Below, one piece after another: positions 10,653 through 20,541 of a stretch of DNA of 64,000 nucleotides. Under the pieces are notes generated by a model that worked only from the letters and a program-made list of their open reading frames with translations, did no database searches and had not been told where the DNA came from. This DNA comes from Litsea cubeba (Eukaryota; Streptophyta; Magnoliopsida; Laurales; Lauraceae). The stretch's first letter is position 1. Every line of letters begins with the position of its first letter. The stretch spans positions 55,282,459-55,346,458 of the forward strand of contig CM022953.1 in assembly GCA_012931725.1 (NCBI GenBank). The letters are read 5' to 3'. The translations under genes and the position numbers were made by a program.

Positions 10653-11451
10653 TAGGAAGGTCAAAATTTCCACTCCCCATTTCATTCATTTGCTTCAACT
10701 AGTTTCTTTTTATCAATCAAATGGCTCAATACTCTGTTGGTTGGTTCTCTTTCTTTGGATTAATGATACGTGGATCAACTATGGGTATTATAATGATCAA
10801 ATCAATGTCAAGTAAGACCATTTATGAAGAGAAGTGGTAGTTGTATTTCAAGAGAAGGGATTGAAAGTTATTGCAAGTTGGCCCCTATAGGAAAAAGAAT
10901 AAATGTAAAAAATAAAATAAAATAAATAAATAAAAAAAGCTTAGAGCAAAGCAGGTTTTTTTTTTTCCAATTGTCATTGGAGATTTAGCAGAGATGAGAA
11001 GAACAGTCAGACATTATCCTCATGAATCAACAAGACGATGTCCATCCACTCTATCAAAAATGAAGCATGTGATTTGAAATATGTTTAGTGGCCGTCTTTT
11101 TGTAGAAAATGTTGTTCATAGGTGAGTGCCCCCCAAAGTATGTCCAGATCCTCAGGTTAGTTTAGTTCAGTTGAGTAATAATCTTGTCAAATCACAAATT
11201 TGGGTCTTTAAAAAAGCAACGCTTTGTCAAATTACATATTTGGGTCTTTACCAAGAAAGCAACAGTTCTGGCATCACTAAACAAATTGAAGATATCAAAT
11301 CAAGTGGTTTTCATCACTTGATATTATGTGATGAAAACCCACTTTTCTGTCCAAACCCAATCACATAAAAGGTAACAAATTGCATAAACTTTGAAAATAT
11401 TGATTAAGATATCATAACAAATTGCCAAGCCACTTAGCATACTTAATCAAA

Positions 11452-11664
11452 AAACCACTTGTATTGGAAAGAGGAGGGGAAACTGAGCTTTCTTCTTGAA
11501 GGGATTCCACAGGCTGCTGAGGTGTGCCAGGGGTGTGGAGGGTTGAGATTCGTCATATGTTTGGATTGCAGTGGAAGCTGCAAGATCTTGGATGCAAGAA
11601 GAGTGTCATGAGATGTGGAGAGTGCAATGAGAATGGGCTGATTCAATGCCCCATCTGTTGCTGA
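11452..11664 (+). pseudogene. C-terminal fragment of plant glutaredoxin-like Cys-rich protein
   Basis: The translation shows the conserved tail of the plant glutaredoxin-domain family typified by At5g39865: EEGKLSFLLEGIP, then two CxxC pairs in VCQGCGG-RFVICLDC, then GSCK. After a one-base frameshift at about 11594 it continues with RCGECNENGLIQCPICC and a TGA stop. An in-frame TAA sits just before the similarity starts (about 11443). The thioredoxin-fold part with the glutaredoxin active site is missing. These genes are normally one continuous reading frame, so this is a captured 3' piece, not a gene. It lies centrally between the two terminal inverted repeats. Confidence 0.78.
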
Positions 11665-12050
11665 TTAGTTGATGGTTTGATCTGTGTACAACCACCCCCC
11701 ACTGGGAGAAATTTGAGGATTTCTCTATTGGATGTGGCTTTGGCGGTTGTGTTTCTTCTTGGCTATTTCTTTTTAATATCTTTCTGTGAGTTATGTTATA
11801 TGTATCTCCATATATGATTGGTTGTTTTTCAATATTTATTTCTTCTTCATTCTCCTTTTTTGTGATTGAATGTGGAGAGGGAGAATGCAGTCAAGATGAA
11901 TTGATTGATTGATTCAGTGCCCTATGTCTTGTTAGAAAAAAATGAAGATACATCTGTATCCACAAGAAGGAATTTGAAGATGTAAGAGCCCCCGACCAAA
12001 AAGGAAATTTTTTTGTAATATCATATTTCATGGATTTCTCATATAGGCTG

Positions 12051-12179
12051 TACCGTAATTAACATGCCTCAGAATTTGAATATGCCACGTAGGCTCGGGA
12101 TGCTATTTTGGGTATTATTTTCAAATGAGCTATTATGGGAATTAGTTTATTTGATGGTGCTATTTTGGAAAAAAACTCC
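12051..12179 (-). repeat. right terminal inverted repeat
   Basis: Read on the minus strand it begins GGAGTTTTTTTCCAAAATAG and ends GAGGCATGTTAATTACGGTA. By eye roughly three quarters of positions match the left repeat. Confidence 0.72.
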
Positions 12180-13174
12180 AAATAGGGGATCGGGATTCGT
12201 GACTTTTTCTCTGGATTGAAGAGTGGAGATTTATTTTTCACTCTCTGCATTATGATTCCCAATAAAATATTCAAAACGGTTATAAGACATTCTTGACCAC
12301 TCATTCAATGGCCAGGTTTGTGGGGCCTACTTGGGATGGCCTCTTGATTGATCCAACCTTTCAGAATTTCTGCCTGTTCTCGAATGGATTGGTGGTGAGT
12401 CAAATTTTTTAACAAGAGTCATCCAAGATTTTCGAGATTTTCAATTGACCATGCGATTTATTTCCTGTGACGACATGAGGGGTTATGGTTTTTATAAATT
12501 GGGTTCACGAATTTTTTTTTTCTGTAATCATGAGTGGATGAATCATGATTCATCACATCACCACCGTAGCCAGCCTCTGTCTGTGTCTTTCATTCGTCCA
12601 CTCAAAATCACCGTGAAAAAATCGAGGGAGGATCCAGACTCGGTTTCTACTGTCTGCTTGCTAAGTAATTTTGCACGATTGTCGGGTGGGCCATGCAGTC
12701 ATGACCCCGTTCCACGCGGTTCAGGACATTTTGGTGCTTCGTTGACTCATCGAATGAAAGGTTGTCCTTGTGACAAAGCCACACGACGGATTCAAGAAAA
12801 GGGACCATTATAAGTGGTCCCACGTGGTAAGGGTACTTGTTTTTAGGATTGCAAACGAGAAGGATTTCTTCACTGTTTTCCATTTTCATTTCCGTGTGGG
12901 AGAGATCATGCATTCCTATTTTCTACCCCTTGAATCAAATTAAATCTTTTTTTCTTGAAAGAAGAGGAAAATTTATGCAGCATGTATACAAATGTGCCTT
13001 AATAATATAACTAGAAACATCAGCTGGGGATTGATTTCTTTAGAGAGGAAATGGTTTGGCTCCCAAGAAATCTCGAGTGGGAGGGCCACATTCTTCAGTG
13101 TTGTTTGTTAGTGAAATCTTGTTGTAGTGATATGAGGAGAGCCCAAATGTGAGTTTGATTGAAATAATAACCAT
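12180..13174. other. spacer, no gene seen
   Basis: No convincing coding, RNA or repeat structure was found. Short reading frames on both strands have no recognisable motif. Confidence 0.5.
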
Positions 13175-14499
13175 TGTTGGATGAAACAAGTGTTAGTTTT
13201 ATGGACTAAATCCAGTAAATGATATAATAAATTAATTAATCAATATATATATTCATGCTTTCCTTTCATTAGATGAATTGTGATTTATTATATACTTACA
13301 CATAACCAATACGAATGACATGATGGTTCATGAGATGAACTGGAGTCCACAAGTATATTAGATGTAACACATGTATATGGATGAGATCCACATACGGGAG
13401 ACATGTGTAGCAAATCTTATACTTAAATATCTTCACAACCAGTGATGAGACCGGACATCTCATACTGACAAGGTTGCAGTGCTTTGATCACTATGAGATA
13501 ATGTGATTTGTCTCGATCATTAGAATGAAAGATTCTGGATCATAGTACTGGTACATTGGATGTATTAAAGGACCATGAGAAGCACCTTATGAACATTGTC
13601 TTTAAACTTAAGGTCTGCTCTCATAATTTCCTAGCAATAGGCTCTCAATCTTGAGACAATAATGAACTCAAGTTTCTATCTATTCATTTGCTTTGAGTCA
13701 CCAATGAGTGAGGCCAACTGTAGGTAAACACCTTAGTGATTTAGATACGTGGTAGTAGAGTTGTGGGAACATTCAATGGTCAAAACGGAATCTATCTCTA
13801 ATATCTCTTTGTGCCAATTAATGGATTTATCATTGGTAAGTGCGCACCCATTCCGATTAATAATTAATTGAAAATGTACCTATGATAATTATAATTAATT
13901 GGGGCTCAAAGATAATAAGATATTGATCTAATTTGGTGGACAGGTCTAATTGATTCATGGATATAGATGGAGGGGCCTACTTGTTGTCATAGGGAAGTTT
14001 AGGGTCTTCTATGTAATATTCCTAAGACTGGAGTTCAATTGCATTTATATAGTGGAGTTATTTACAATTAATTATGGGCCCGGATTGTAAATGAGATGTG
14101 GGGTCGCGAGTCCCAGTTGAAGCTAGCTTTCTAAGAAATCCCAGTGGTTCCCATGCTAGCCCAAGTTATTAGAAAGACACTAATTCTAGTTGAACTCTAA
14201 AAGGAAAGTTACTATTTCTATTTGAAGTGAGACTTTTAATAGTGGTAATAGTAAACTTACTAATTTTAGTTGAAGTTGTGAGGACCCGTCCCTAGACATA
14301 CCTGGTGGGACCCAATTTGACCAAGTCAACCATAGGTTATCCTAATTACAGATGGGCTTCCCTTGGAGAATTATGAATTTAACCTTAGGATGACCCAACT
14401 ACCCGTGGCCTGACCCATTACCCATTAATTAAGAGGGCACTTTAGTCAAACCCTATCCCACCTTAATCCCATGTGAGCCCCACCTCACTCATCTCACTC

Positions 14500-15290
14500 T
14501 CATCACACCCCCCATCTCATTTTCCCCTTTTTCCCCATTCCCTATTCTAGGTCACGATGGAGACCCTTTCCCCTCTCTTCTCATTCACTCCACACCAACA
14601 CAACACAGCAGCCCCTCCATCTCCATTTCTCTCATTCCTCTCTTCCTCTCATCTCTCTCGTTCTCTCTCCCTCCCTCTCGGCTTGCTGCCTCTCGCCGCC
14701 GGACCACGCCGCCACGACGCCGGCCACCTCTCTTCTCCTCTCTCTTCTCCTTTCTCCTTTCCCTCATCTCCCTCATCCATCTCTTCTTCTCCCAACCCTT
14801 GCCGCCCACTGCCGGACTCCGAGCACGGCGCCATCGCCATCGCCGTCGGCGATCTCCTCGATCACCGCCAGCCACTCGACCTCTATTTTCTCCATTTTTC
14901 ATTTCTTCTTCCCTTCCCTGTTTCTCTTTTCCTTTCTCTGTTTTCTTTCTTGTTTCTCTTTCTTTCATTCATTTTCTCTCTTCCTCGCCACCTCTCCCTA
15001 CCAACATGGACTAACCCACCCATATCATTTCTATTTTTTTCTCTCCACTCACTGCCGATGTGATGTGTTTCCCCTTCCTCACCCACCTCATTCATTCCAT
15101 CATTTCTCTCTCTCTCTTTCTTTATTTCTCCCTCTCTTCACTCCCCTTACTGTCAACGTGAATGTGCACCCACCCAGCCATCTCACTCTTTCTCTCTCTT
15201 TCTCTCTAATTCTCTCTCTGTTCTCTCTCTTTCTTGCTCCATTCTTTCTTTCTTCTATTCTGTCTTCTCCTTCTTGTATCCAATGGACCC
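14500..15290 (+). repeat. polypyrimidine (TC-rich) tract in LTR
   Basis: About 800 bp is dominated by C and T on the plus strand with long CTCTCT runs. The same tract occurs at about 20765-21550 in the 3' LTR. Both copies contain reading frames of 168-169 codons (14557, 20820), but these diverge by frameshift between the LTRs, so I do not treat them as genes. Confidence 0.85.
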
Positions 15291-15849
15291 CGCGAGCTTC
15301 CCATCTCTAATTTGCAATGCCACCACTCCATCCGCCCATTTGTTTGGTAAGCTATTCTTTCCCTTAGAATTGGGTTAATAAACTTTGGGTTGTAGTAGTG
15401 TGTTTAGTAGCTTAGAGCTTCCACTGATTTATGTTTTAATTTAGTTTTACTTTGCTAATTATTCCTTAGGTTTGATTTGTTGGGCCTTGAGCTAGTGCTT
15501 TTGGATTTGGGCATCTCCAATGAAAGGCAAGTAGACATGCTTAGATTCTTTAATTAAATTGATTAACATGCTTAGATTGGTAATTACTGTCTTTTATGGA
15601 TGTTTGGCATGATTTCTGTATTTGGATGGTTGATTGGATGATAAGATGTATAGAATTGTTAGTCTAAGCTCTTTTTATGTGTATTTGGCCATTGATGGAT
15701 GAGAATCCCCCATTTGGAAGATCAATGGCCCACTTGTGATGAGATCATGATATAGGAGATGTGTTTGATGTTTGGAAGTGTTTGGTGAATATTGGAATGA
15801 AAAGGGAGAAATCCAGGAATTACGGTACTTGCAACAGTATTCAGCTAGG

Positions 15850-16116
15850 CGGGCCGAACTCAGAGCAGGTTGGCCGAGCTCAGAGCCTAGTTGACCGAGC
15901 TCAGAGCAGGTTGGCCGAGCTCAGTGCTTGGTTGGCCGAGCTCAGAGCAGGTTGCCCGAGCTCACAGCCTAGTTGGCCGAGCTCAGAGCAGTTTGGCCGA
16001 GCTCAGTGCCTAGTTGGCCGAGCTCAATGCCTGGTTGGCCGAGCTCAGAACAATTTGGCCGAGCTCAGTGTATGGTTGGCCGAGCTCAGAGTAGGATGGC
16101 CGAGCTCAGTGTATAC
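15850..16116 (+). repeat. GGCCGAGCTC minisatellite, 13 copies (5' LTR)
   Basis: Thirteen units of 20-21 bp with consensus GGCCGAGCTCAGAGCAGGTT. The GAGCTC palindrome is intact in 12 of 13 units. Units with AGCAGGTT and GCCTAGTT endings loosely alternate. The copy in the 3' LTR is at about 22121-22383. Confidence 0.93.
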
Positions 16117-18076
16117 ATTGACATTTCCCAGATTTGTACCCTTTTATGACTTGATCATGTGTGGGCCCCGTTGACCTTCCATTTGGACTATTTGGGATAC
16201 GCTATACACGAGTCAAGGGCCGGGCTTAACCTTGACCCGTGTAGCCATCTAAGTAGGGTCTTGGGTTGTAAAACGGAACCTGATTCAAGGGTTATGGATG
16301 TCTTATGATGCTAAATACCTACAGGAGCACCAAGGATACTTAATAAGCATCTGGGACTCCGTGATCACTGTCTTAGGTGGAGTGGGACCTTGGACCTGAA
16401 TAGAGGGGCAGCAATCATCGATGGATTTGGGATGTGTGGTATCTATGTTGATGAAACGGACACTAAGGCTGGCTGGTAGATCCGAACCTTGGATGTAGGC
16501 CTTGAGAGGTACTATAAATCAGGGCATTGCACTTAGGCTCTGATCCATGATCACGGTCCGTATTGGATGAGATGTCAGGACATGGCACTTGAAGTCCTGA
16601 CCGATAATATTGGGAACTTAACGATAGATACTAATAGACGGACTGTATATTGAGATAATACTAATTAAGCGTATAGAGAAGCGGAGTTTACAAGGGTATG
16701 CACTATTAACTGTTGGGAACCACAAGGATGGACTAGCTATACCCGAACTCCGTGTCTCGTACCCTTGACTATTATTAAGGATAATAAGGCTATCTAGTTC
16801 GGAGTACCCCCACCTAGTGATCTGTAGATTTGTGGTTGTACGATTGGTCTGCCGAGGGTTATGATGCCGGCATGGACATTGATATTGATTAGTCTGCCGA
16901 CGGTTATGATGCCGGCATGGACTTTGATATTGTGATGTGATTGACACAGTAGGTACCAGGTGTGGGTGGGGTACTGAGACCGCCGGCGCTCGGACCGGGT
17001 GTATGGATGGACGGTGATATTGATCTAGCACGTAAGTCCAATGACTGGGACTTGGCCGTGGCTATGGATATTGTTGGTTGAGATAGCACGTAAGACCAAT
17101 GGCTGTGACTTGGCTGTAGCTATGGACATTGATGGATTCTTGTACGCTCTTATTCGACGTGACGACAACTGTGGGTGGCTATGACCCCCATGGTTGGTGT
17201 CCATCGACAGTTGTTGGGACGATGACGATGGGCTGGCTCTGACCCCCACGTCCTTTGTACTTCAACGGTGGACGTACCTTTGTGTGCTTCTATGTATGTA
17301 TATTGGATGTATGAATATTATATATTATGGGTATCATTGTTTATTGCCTTTAACTGCCGCCGTTGATACGGTTGGATCTGGATGCGATGGATACGACTAT
17401 GGTAATGTCACTTCCTCTGTTTACTTCTGCTACTGATGACTCTGATGTGCTTGTGTGGTTTATCTGATGTTTTGATGGCTTCTCTTATCTACTTGTTAGG
17501 TTATATCAAACATCTGTTATATCAATATCTCGATTTTCGTTTATGCACTACACTCTACACCGTTTTCTGTTGCACTCTGATATTCTATATTATTATCGAG
17601 ATACTAATCATGCAGGTACAGCTGGGATCAGGTATGGTCCTCTTTCCTATCTAATTATATAATGTATTGCCATCTAAACATGCCTATTTGCCTGGCTCAT
17701 CGAGCCTGACCCAATCCTTGGTGTTTTCAGGTATCTTCTCTTCCGCTTTCTTGATTGGTGGTTTGTTTGGCGACTGATCCGTTGCCGCAGGGTTCAGAGA
17801 ATGATGCATTTGGTGCATCGTGAGGCGTCTATCATATAGATCTCTATTCTTTCCTTTTCTTGTAGCTGGCCGTGTTGGCCTAGGACTGAATAGTTAGTTT
17901 AATTATGGAAAGTACCTTGTAATCTTTTAAAGTGAAACAAAATTTTAGGGCCTTGTCCATTTACCTGCTCATATGAGATTCACACTTGATTATATTATTG
18001 GATTTTCCGCATCTCTTAGGTACTTTCTCGTAGCGCCCCGAGATTCGAGGCGCCCGGATTTTGGGGCGTTACATTT

Positions 18077-18088
18077 TGGTATCAGAGC
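18077..18088 (+). promoter_or_regulatory. primer binding site (initiator Met tRNA type)
   Basis: TGGTATCAGAGC lies three bases after the 5' LTR. This is the complement of the 3' end of plant initiator methionine tRNA and is the commonest plant retroelement primer site. Confidence 0.92.
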
Positions 18089-18229
18089 TTTTACGGTTCT
18101 CGGACAACTAAAATACTTAGCGACTCTTAGGATTCGATGTGAGGATTGGGTAGACTTAGACTGGTAACGCGATGATGGATTGTTGTTTGTCTTTGTCATT
18201 TGTGTTTTGTTTGTTCTAAAAATGTTTAA

Positions 18230-19390
18230 TTGCAGATCATGTCACAGCAGCATGGTTCAGATAGGGGTAGTCAGGGCACCGTAGAGGACAGATTTGAGCA
18301 GTTTGTGCAATCTCAGACCAGGATCAACACTCAGATGTTGGAGATTCTTAACCGTATGACCCAACAGCCGCAGACTTCGCAGTTCCCACCGGTTGTTGCA
18401 CCGCATGAGCCAGATCAGTACGAGCTATTCGAGAGGTTTCGTAAGAGGAGACCTTCAGAGTTTAGTGGATGTGGAGACCCGATGGAGGCAGATTCATGGA
18501 TTATTGAGATGGAGCGGATCTTCAGGATGCTTCCGTGTACCGGCAGACAGCGAGTACAGCTAGTGACCTACATGTTCCGGGATGTAGCTGAGTTATGGTG
18601 GATGACAGTGAGAGTTCCTTATACAGACATGGACGATGCAGTAGCTTGGGAGACATTCAAGGAGCAATTTCTCCGGAAGTTCATCCCAGCACCCGTCAGA
18701 TCTCAGAAGCTTCGGGAGTTTGAGCAACTACTTCAGGAAGACATGACAGTTATGGAGTATGAGGCACAGTTCATCCGTTTATCACGATTTGCTGGGAGAC
18801 TTATCACTGCAACATCAGAGAAGATCAGACGCTTTGTAGACGGTCTTCGAGCGGACATCCAGTTGCACATGACTCCTATAGAGCTCCCCACGTATGAGGC
18901 TCATGTGGAAAAGGCGATATGGGTGGAGAACGCTCTTCACAGGGTAGCCTTAGCCCAACAAAGAGCTTCCGAGCAGACGAAGATGTTGCAAGTATATCCA
19001 AAAGAGGATGAAGATGAGGTAGTCCAAGGTGATGAGCAGCTGTGGATTGATTGGGAGTTTCAGCAGAGACAGCAGCGCTATCGCAGAGGCTGTGAGACCA
19101 GTGAGCATCGGAGACGGTCAGGAGCATGCTATGTGTGTGGAAGCTTTAGACACAAGGCTCGCAACTGTCCAAGGAAGAGGAACCGTACTTCAGGACACCG
19201 CCAGCAGACTCATACACTTCCATCACCTGAGATTCCCACCAGTACAGTACTCGAGGTGCAGCCTATTCAGCAGTGGCCCCTATACCCGCAGACACAGGAT
19301 CAGTTTCAGCCAGCTTGGGGTTATCCGGACAGTTCTGCAGCACTTCTGATTGGTGAGAGACATCAGCCTGATTTCCCTAGCGAGCAGTGA
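18230..19390 (+). CDS. gag: gag protein of TR-GAG element
   Basis: This 386-residue capsid/nucleocapsid-like protein would package the element RNA. A retrotransposon gag domain is seen at about residues 60-230, with RRPSEFSGCGDPMEADSWI, an AELWW motif, AWETFKEQFLRKFIP and MTVMEYEAQFIRLSRFA. A zinc knuckle CYVCGSFRHKARNC (C-x2-C-x4-H-x4-C) follows at about residue 300, then a basic and Gln/Pro-rich tail. The ATG at 18230 is near the end of a leader that starts at the primer site; a second ATG (MSQQ) stands three codons later and is equally possible. The frame is fully open. No protease or pol follows. The domain resembles gypsy gags of the chromovirus type, which points to the likely source of the helper enzymes. 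Confidence 0.93.
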   Translation: MQIMSQQHGSDRGSQGTVEDRFEQFVQSQTRINTQMLEILNRMTQQPQTSQFPPVVAPHEPDQYELFERFRKRRPSEFSGCGDPMEADSWIIEMERIFRMLPCTGRQRVQLVTYMFRDVAELWWMTVRVPYTDMDDAVAWETFKEQFLRKFIPAPVRSQKLREFEQLLQEDMTVMEYEAQFIRLSRFAGRLITATSEKIRRFVDGLRADIQLHMTPIELPTYEAHVEKAIWVENALHRVALAQQRASEQTKMLQVYPKEDEDEVVQGDEQLWIDWEFQQRQQRYRRGCETSEHRRRSGACYVCGSFRHKARNCPRKRNRTSGHRQQTHTLPSPEIPTSTVLEVQPIQQWPLYPQTQDQFQPAWGYPDSSAALLIGERHQPDFPSEQ

Positions 19391-20541
19391 CTCTGAGGTC
19401 AACTTTTTCGGAGGTTCGCTTTATCTATTATGGTTGGTGTGCTTAGATCCCTTGTTGTTGTTGTGCTTAGGATCCTTGTAATGTGTGTGCTCTTAATATT
19501 GTGTGAATGATTGATTGTTGCTTCTTAGATATCCTAATGTCCCATTTAGGAGTGAGGGGTATGTAATACCCCGTGTTATCCTTTTTAGAGTCGGGAATTG
19601 TGAGACATCCCGAGATAGTTCTTTAGGAGTGAGGGGTGTGTGACACCCCTAGTTACCCTTTTAGCAGCTCAAGGTGAATGATACCTGAGCTAACCTTTTT
19701 AGTTAGTAGTGTGGAGCTGAGAGACCCCGAGCTATCATTCCTGTAGATGTGAGAGGTGTGCGGCACCTCTAGTCAATCCTTTTAGAGTCAAAGGAGTATG
19801 ATACCCAAAGTTAGTTCTATTAGAATGAGGAGTGCGAGACACTCCGAGTTAGATCTTTAGGAGTAGGGTGTGAAACATCCGGGTTGTTCCTTAGGAGTGT
19901 GGGGTGTGCGACACCCCTAGATAGTCCTTGTAGTATCCGAGGAGTGAGACACCTCGGACTAGTCCTTTAGAAGTGAGGAGAGTGTGATACAACCTAGTTG
20001 TTCCTTTTGAGATTGAGATGTGAGACACCCATAGTCAGTTCCTAGGAGTGAGGGGTGTGCGACACCCCTAGTCGGACTTATTGGAGTTAAGAGTGTGAGA
20101 TGCCTTGAACTAGACAGAGTTGAGTAGCTGACCTTGTTAGAAAACTAGAATGTTAGATGTCCAGATCCCATCGACCAAATAGTCGAGGTCTAGTATTCTA
20201 GAGCGTCAGAGGGTAAACCTTGGTTGTTTTGCTAGCTGTCTGTTAGTATCCTAGAGTGTTAGAAGGCCAGATTCTCCAACCTTTCTAGTTGTTGATTGTG
20301 ACTTGTATTGTTGTTTTATTAGTTGTCGAATGTAGCTTGTATTGTTGTTTTACTAGTTGTTGTTTGTAGCATGTTTTGTTAGAAGAATAGTTCTAGTATC
20401 CCTCCTAGTTAAGACTAGCTATTCCGAGTGTTAGCTGGGTAGTTTAACTCTCATTCTTCATAGTTGGTTATAGTAGAGACCTTGGAAGTTTAGAAGTAGT
20501 TGTTTTCATTTGGGGACCAAATGAGTTTTAGGAGTGAGGAA
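19391..20541 (+). other. noncoding region after gag with hairpin array
   Basis: Where pol should be there is no open frame. It holds the hairpin array (about 19548-20110), then about 400 bp with TTGTATTGTTGTTTTA-TAGTTGT repetitions (20290-20370), and ends in the purine run AGGAGTGAGGAA (20530-20541), the polypurine tract directly before the 3' LTR. Confidence 0.8.
19548..20110 (+). repeat. tandem array of about 15 hairpin units, ~38-bp period
   Basis: Hairpins begin near 19556, 19591, 19632, 19667, 19711, 19752, 19790, 19829, 19864, 19900, 19938, 19977, 20014, 20050 and 20089, a spacing averaging 38 bp. The best stems are GGGGTAT/ATACCCC, TCGGGA/TCCCGA, AGGGGTGT/ACACCCCT, AGAGGTG/CACCTCT, GGAGTG/CACTCC and CCGAGG/CCTCGG. 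Loops are usually 3-7 bases rich in GNGA. Linkers resemble TAGTTAGTCCTTTTAGGAGTG. Stem sequences differ between units while pairing is kept. Four or five units (near 19711, 19790, 19977, 20014, 20089) pair poorly. Confidence 0.82.

Larger units (their letters stand above)
10527..12179. mobile_element. Pack-MULE-like element carrying a glutaredoxin-like fragment
   Basis: Two inverted repeats, 10527-10652 and 12179-12051, match over about 127 bp with the same order of blocks: GGAGTTTTTTCC at the tip, then AATAATA-CCA-AATAGCATC, then GCCTAC-TG-CATAT, then GAGGCATGTTAAT at the inner end. They enclose 1.4 kb without any transposase. Long terminal inverted repeats plus a captured piece of host gene are the definition of a Pack-MULE. 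Flanking 9-bp sequences (AAATCTTAG and AAATAGGGG) share only five bases, so a target duplication is not proven. A generic foldback element is the alternative. Confidence 0.62.
14277..18073 (+). repeat. 5' LTR of TR-GAG element
   Basis: It starts TGTGAGGACCCGTCC and ends GGGGCGTTACA, ends seen in several plant gypsy families. Inside are a pyrimidine-rich tract (about 14500-15290), a 13-copy minisatellite (15850-16116) and a terminal CGCCCC...GGGGCG foldback (about 18034-18069). Confidence 0.95.

Noticed and set aside
14557..15063. 168-codon frame in the LTR (and 169-codon partner at 20820-21329)
   Set aside because: Low-complexity Ser/Leu/Pro/Phe peptide from the TC-rich tract. The two near-identical LTRs differ here by frameshifts, so the protein is not conserved.
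15761..16174. Frame across the GGCCGAGCTC minisatellite (and 22040-22441)
   Set aside because: The 20-21-bp units keep a frame open by chance, and the peptide is a translation of the repeat.
19548..20110. CRISPR-like reading of the hairpin array
   Set aside because: Repeats are imperfect and about 38 bp without unique spacers, and the context is a plant retroelement. It is a structured minisatellite.
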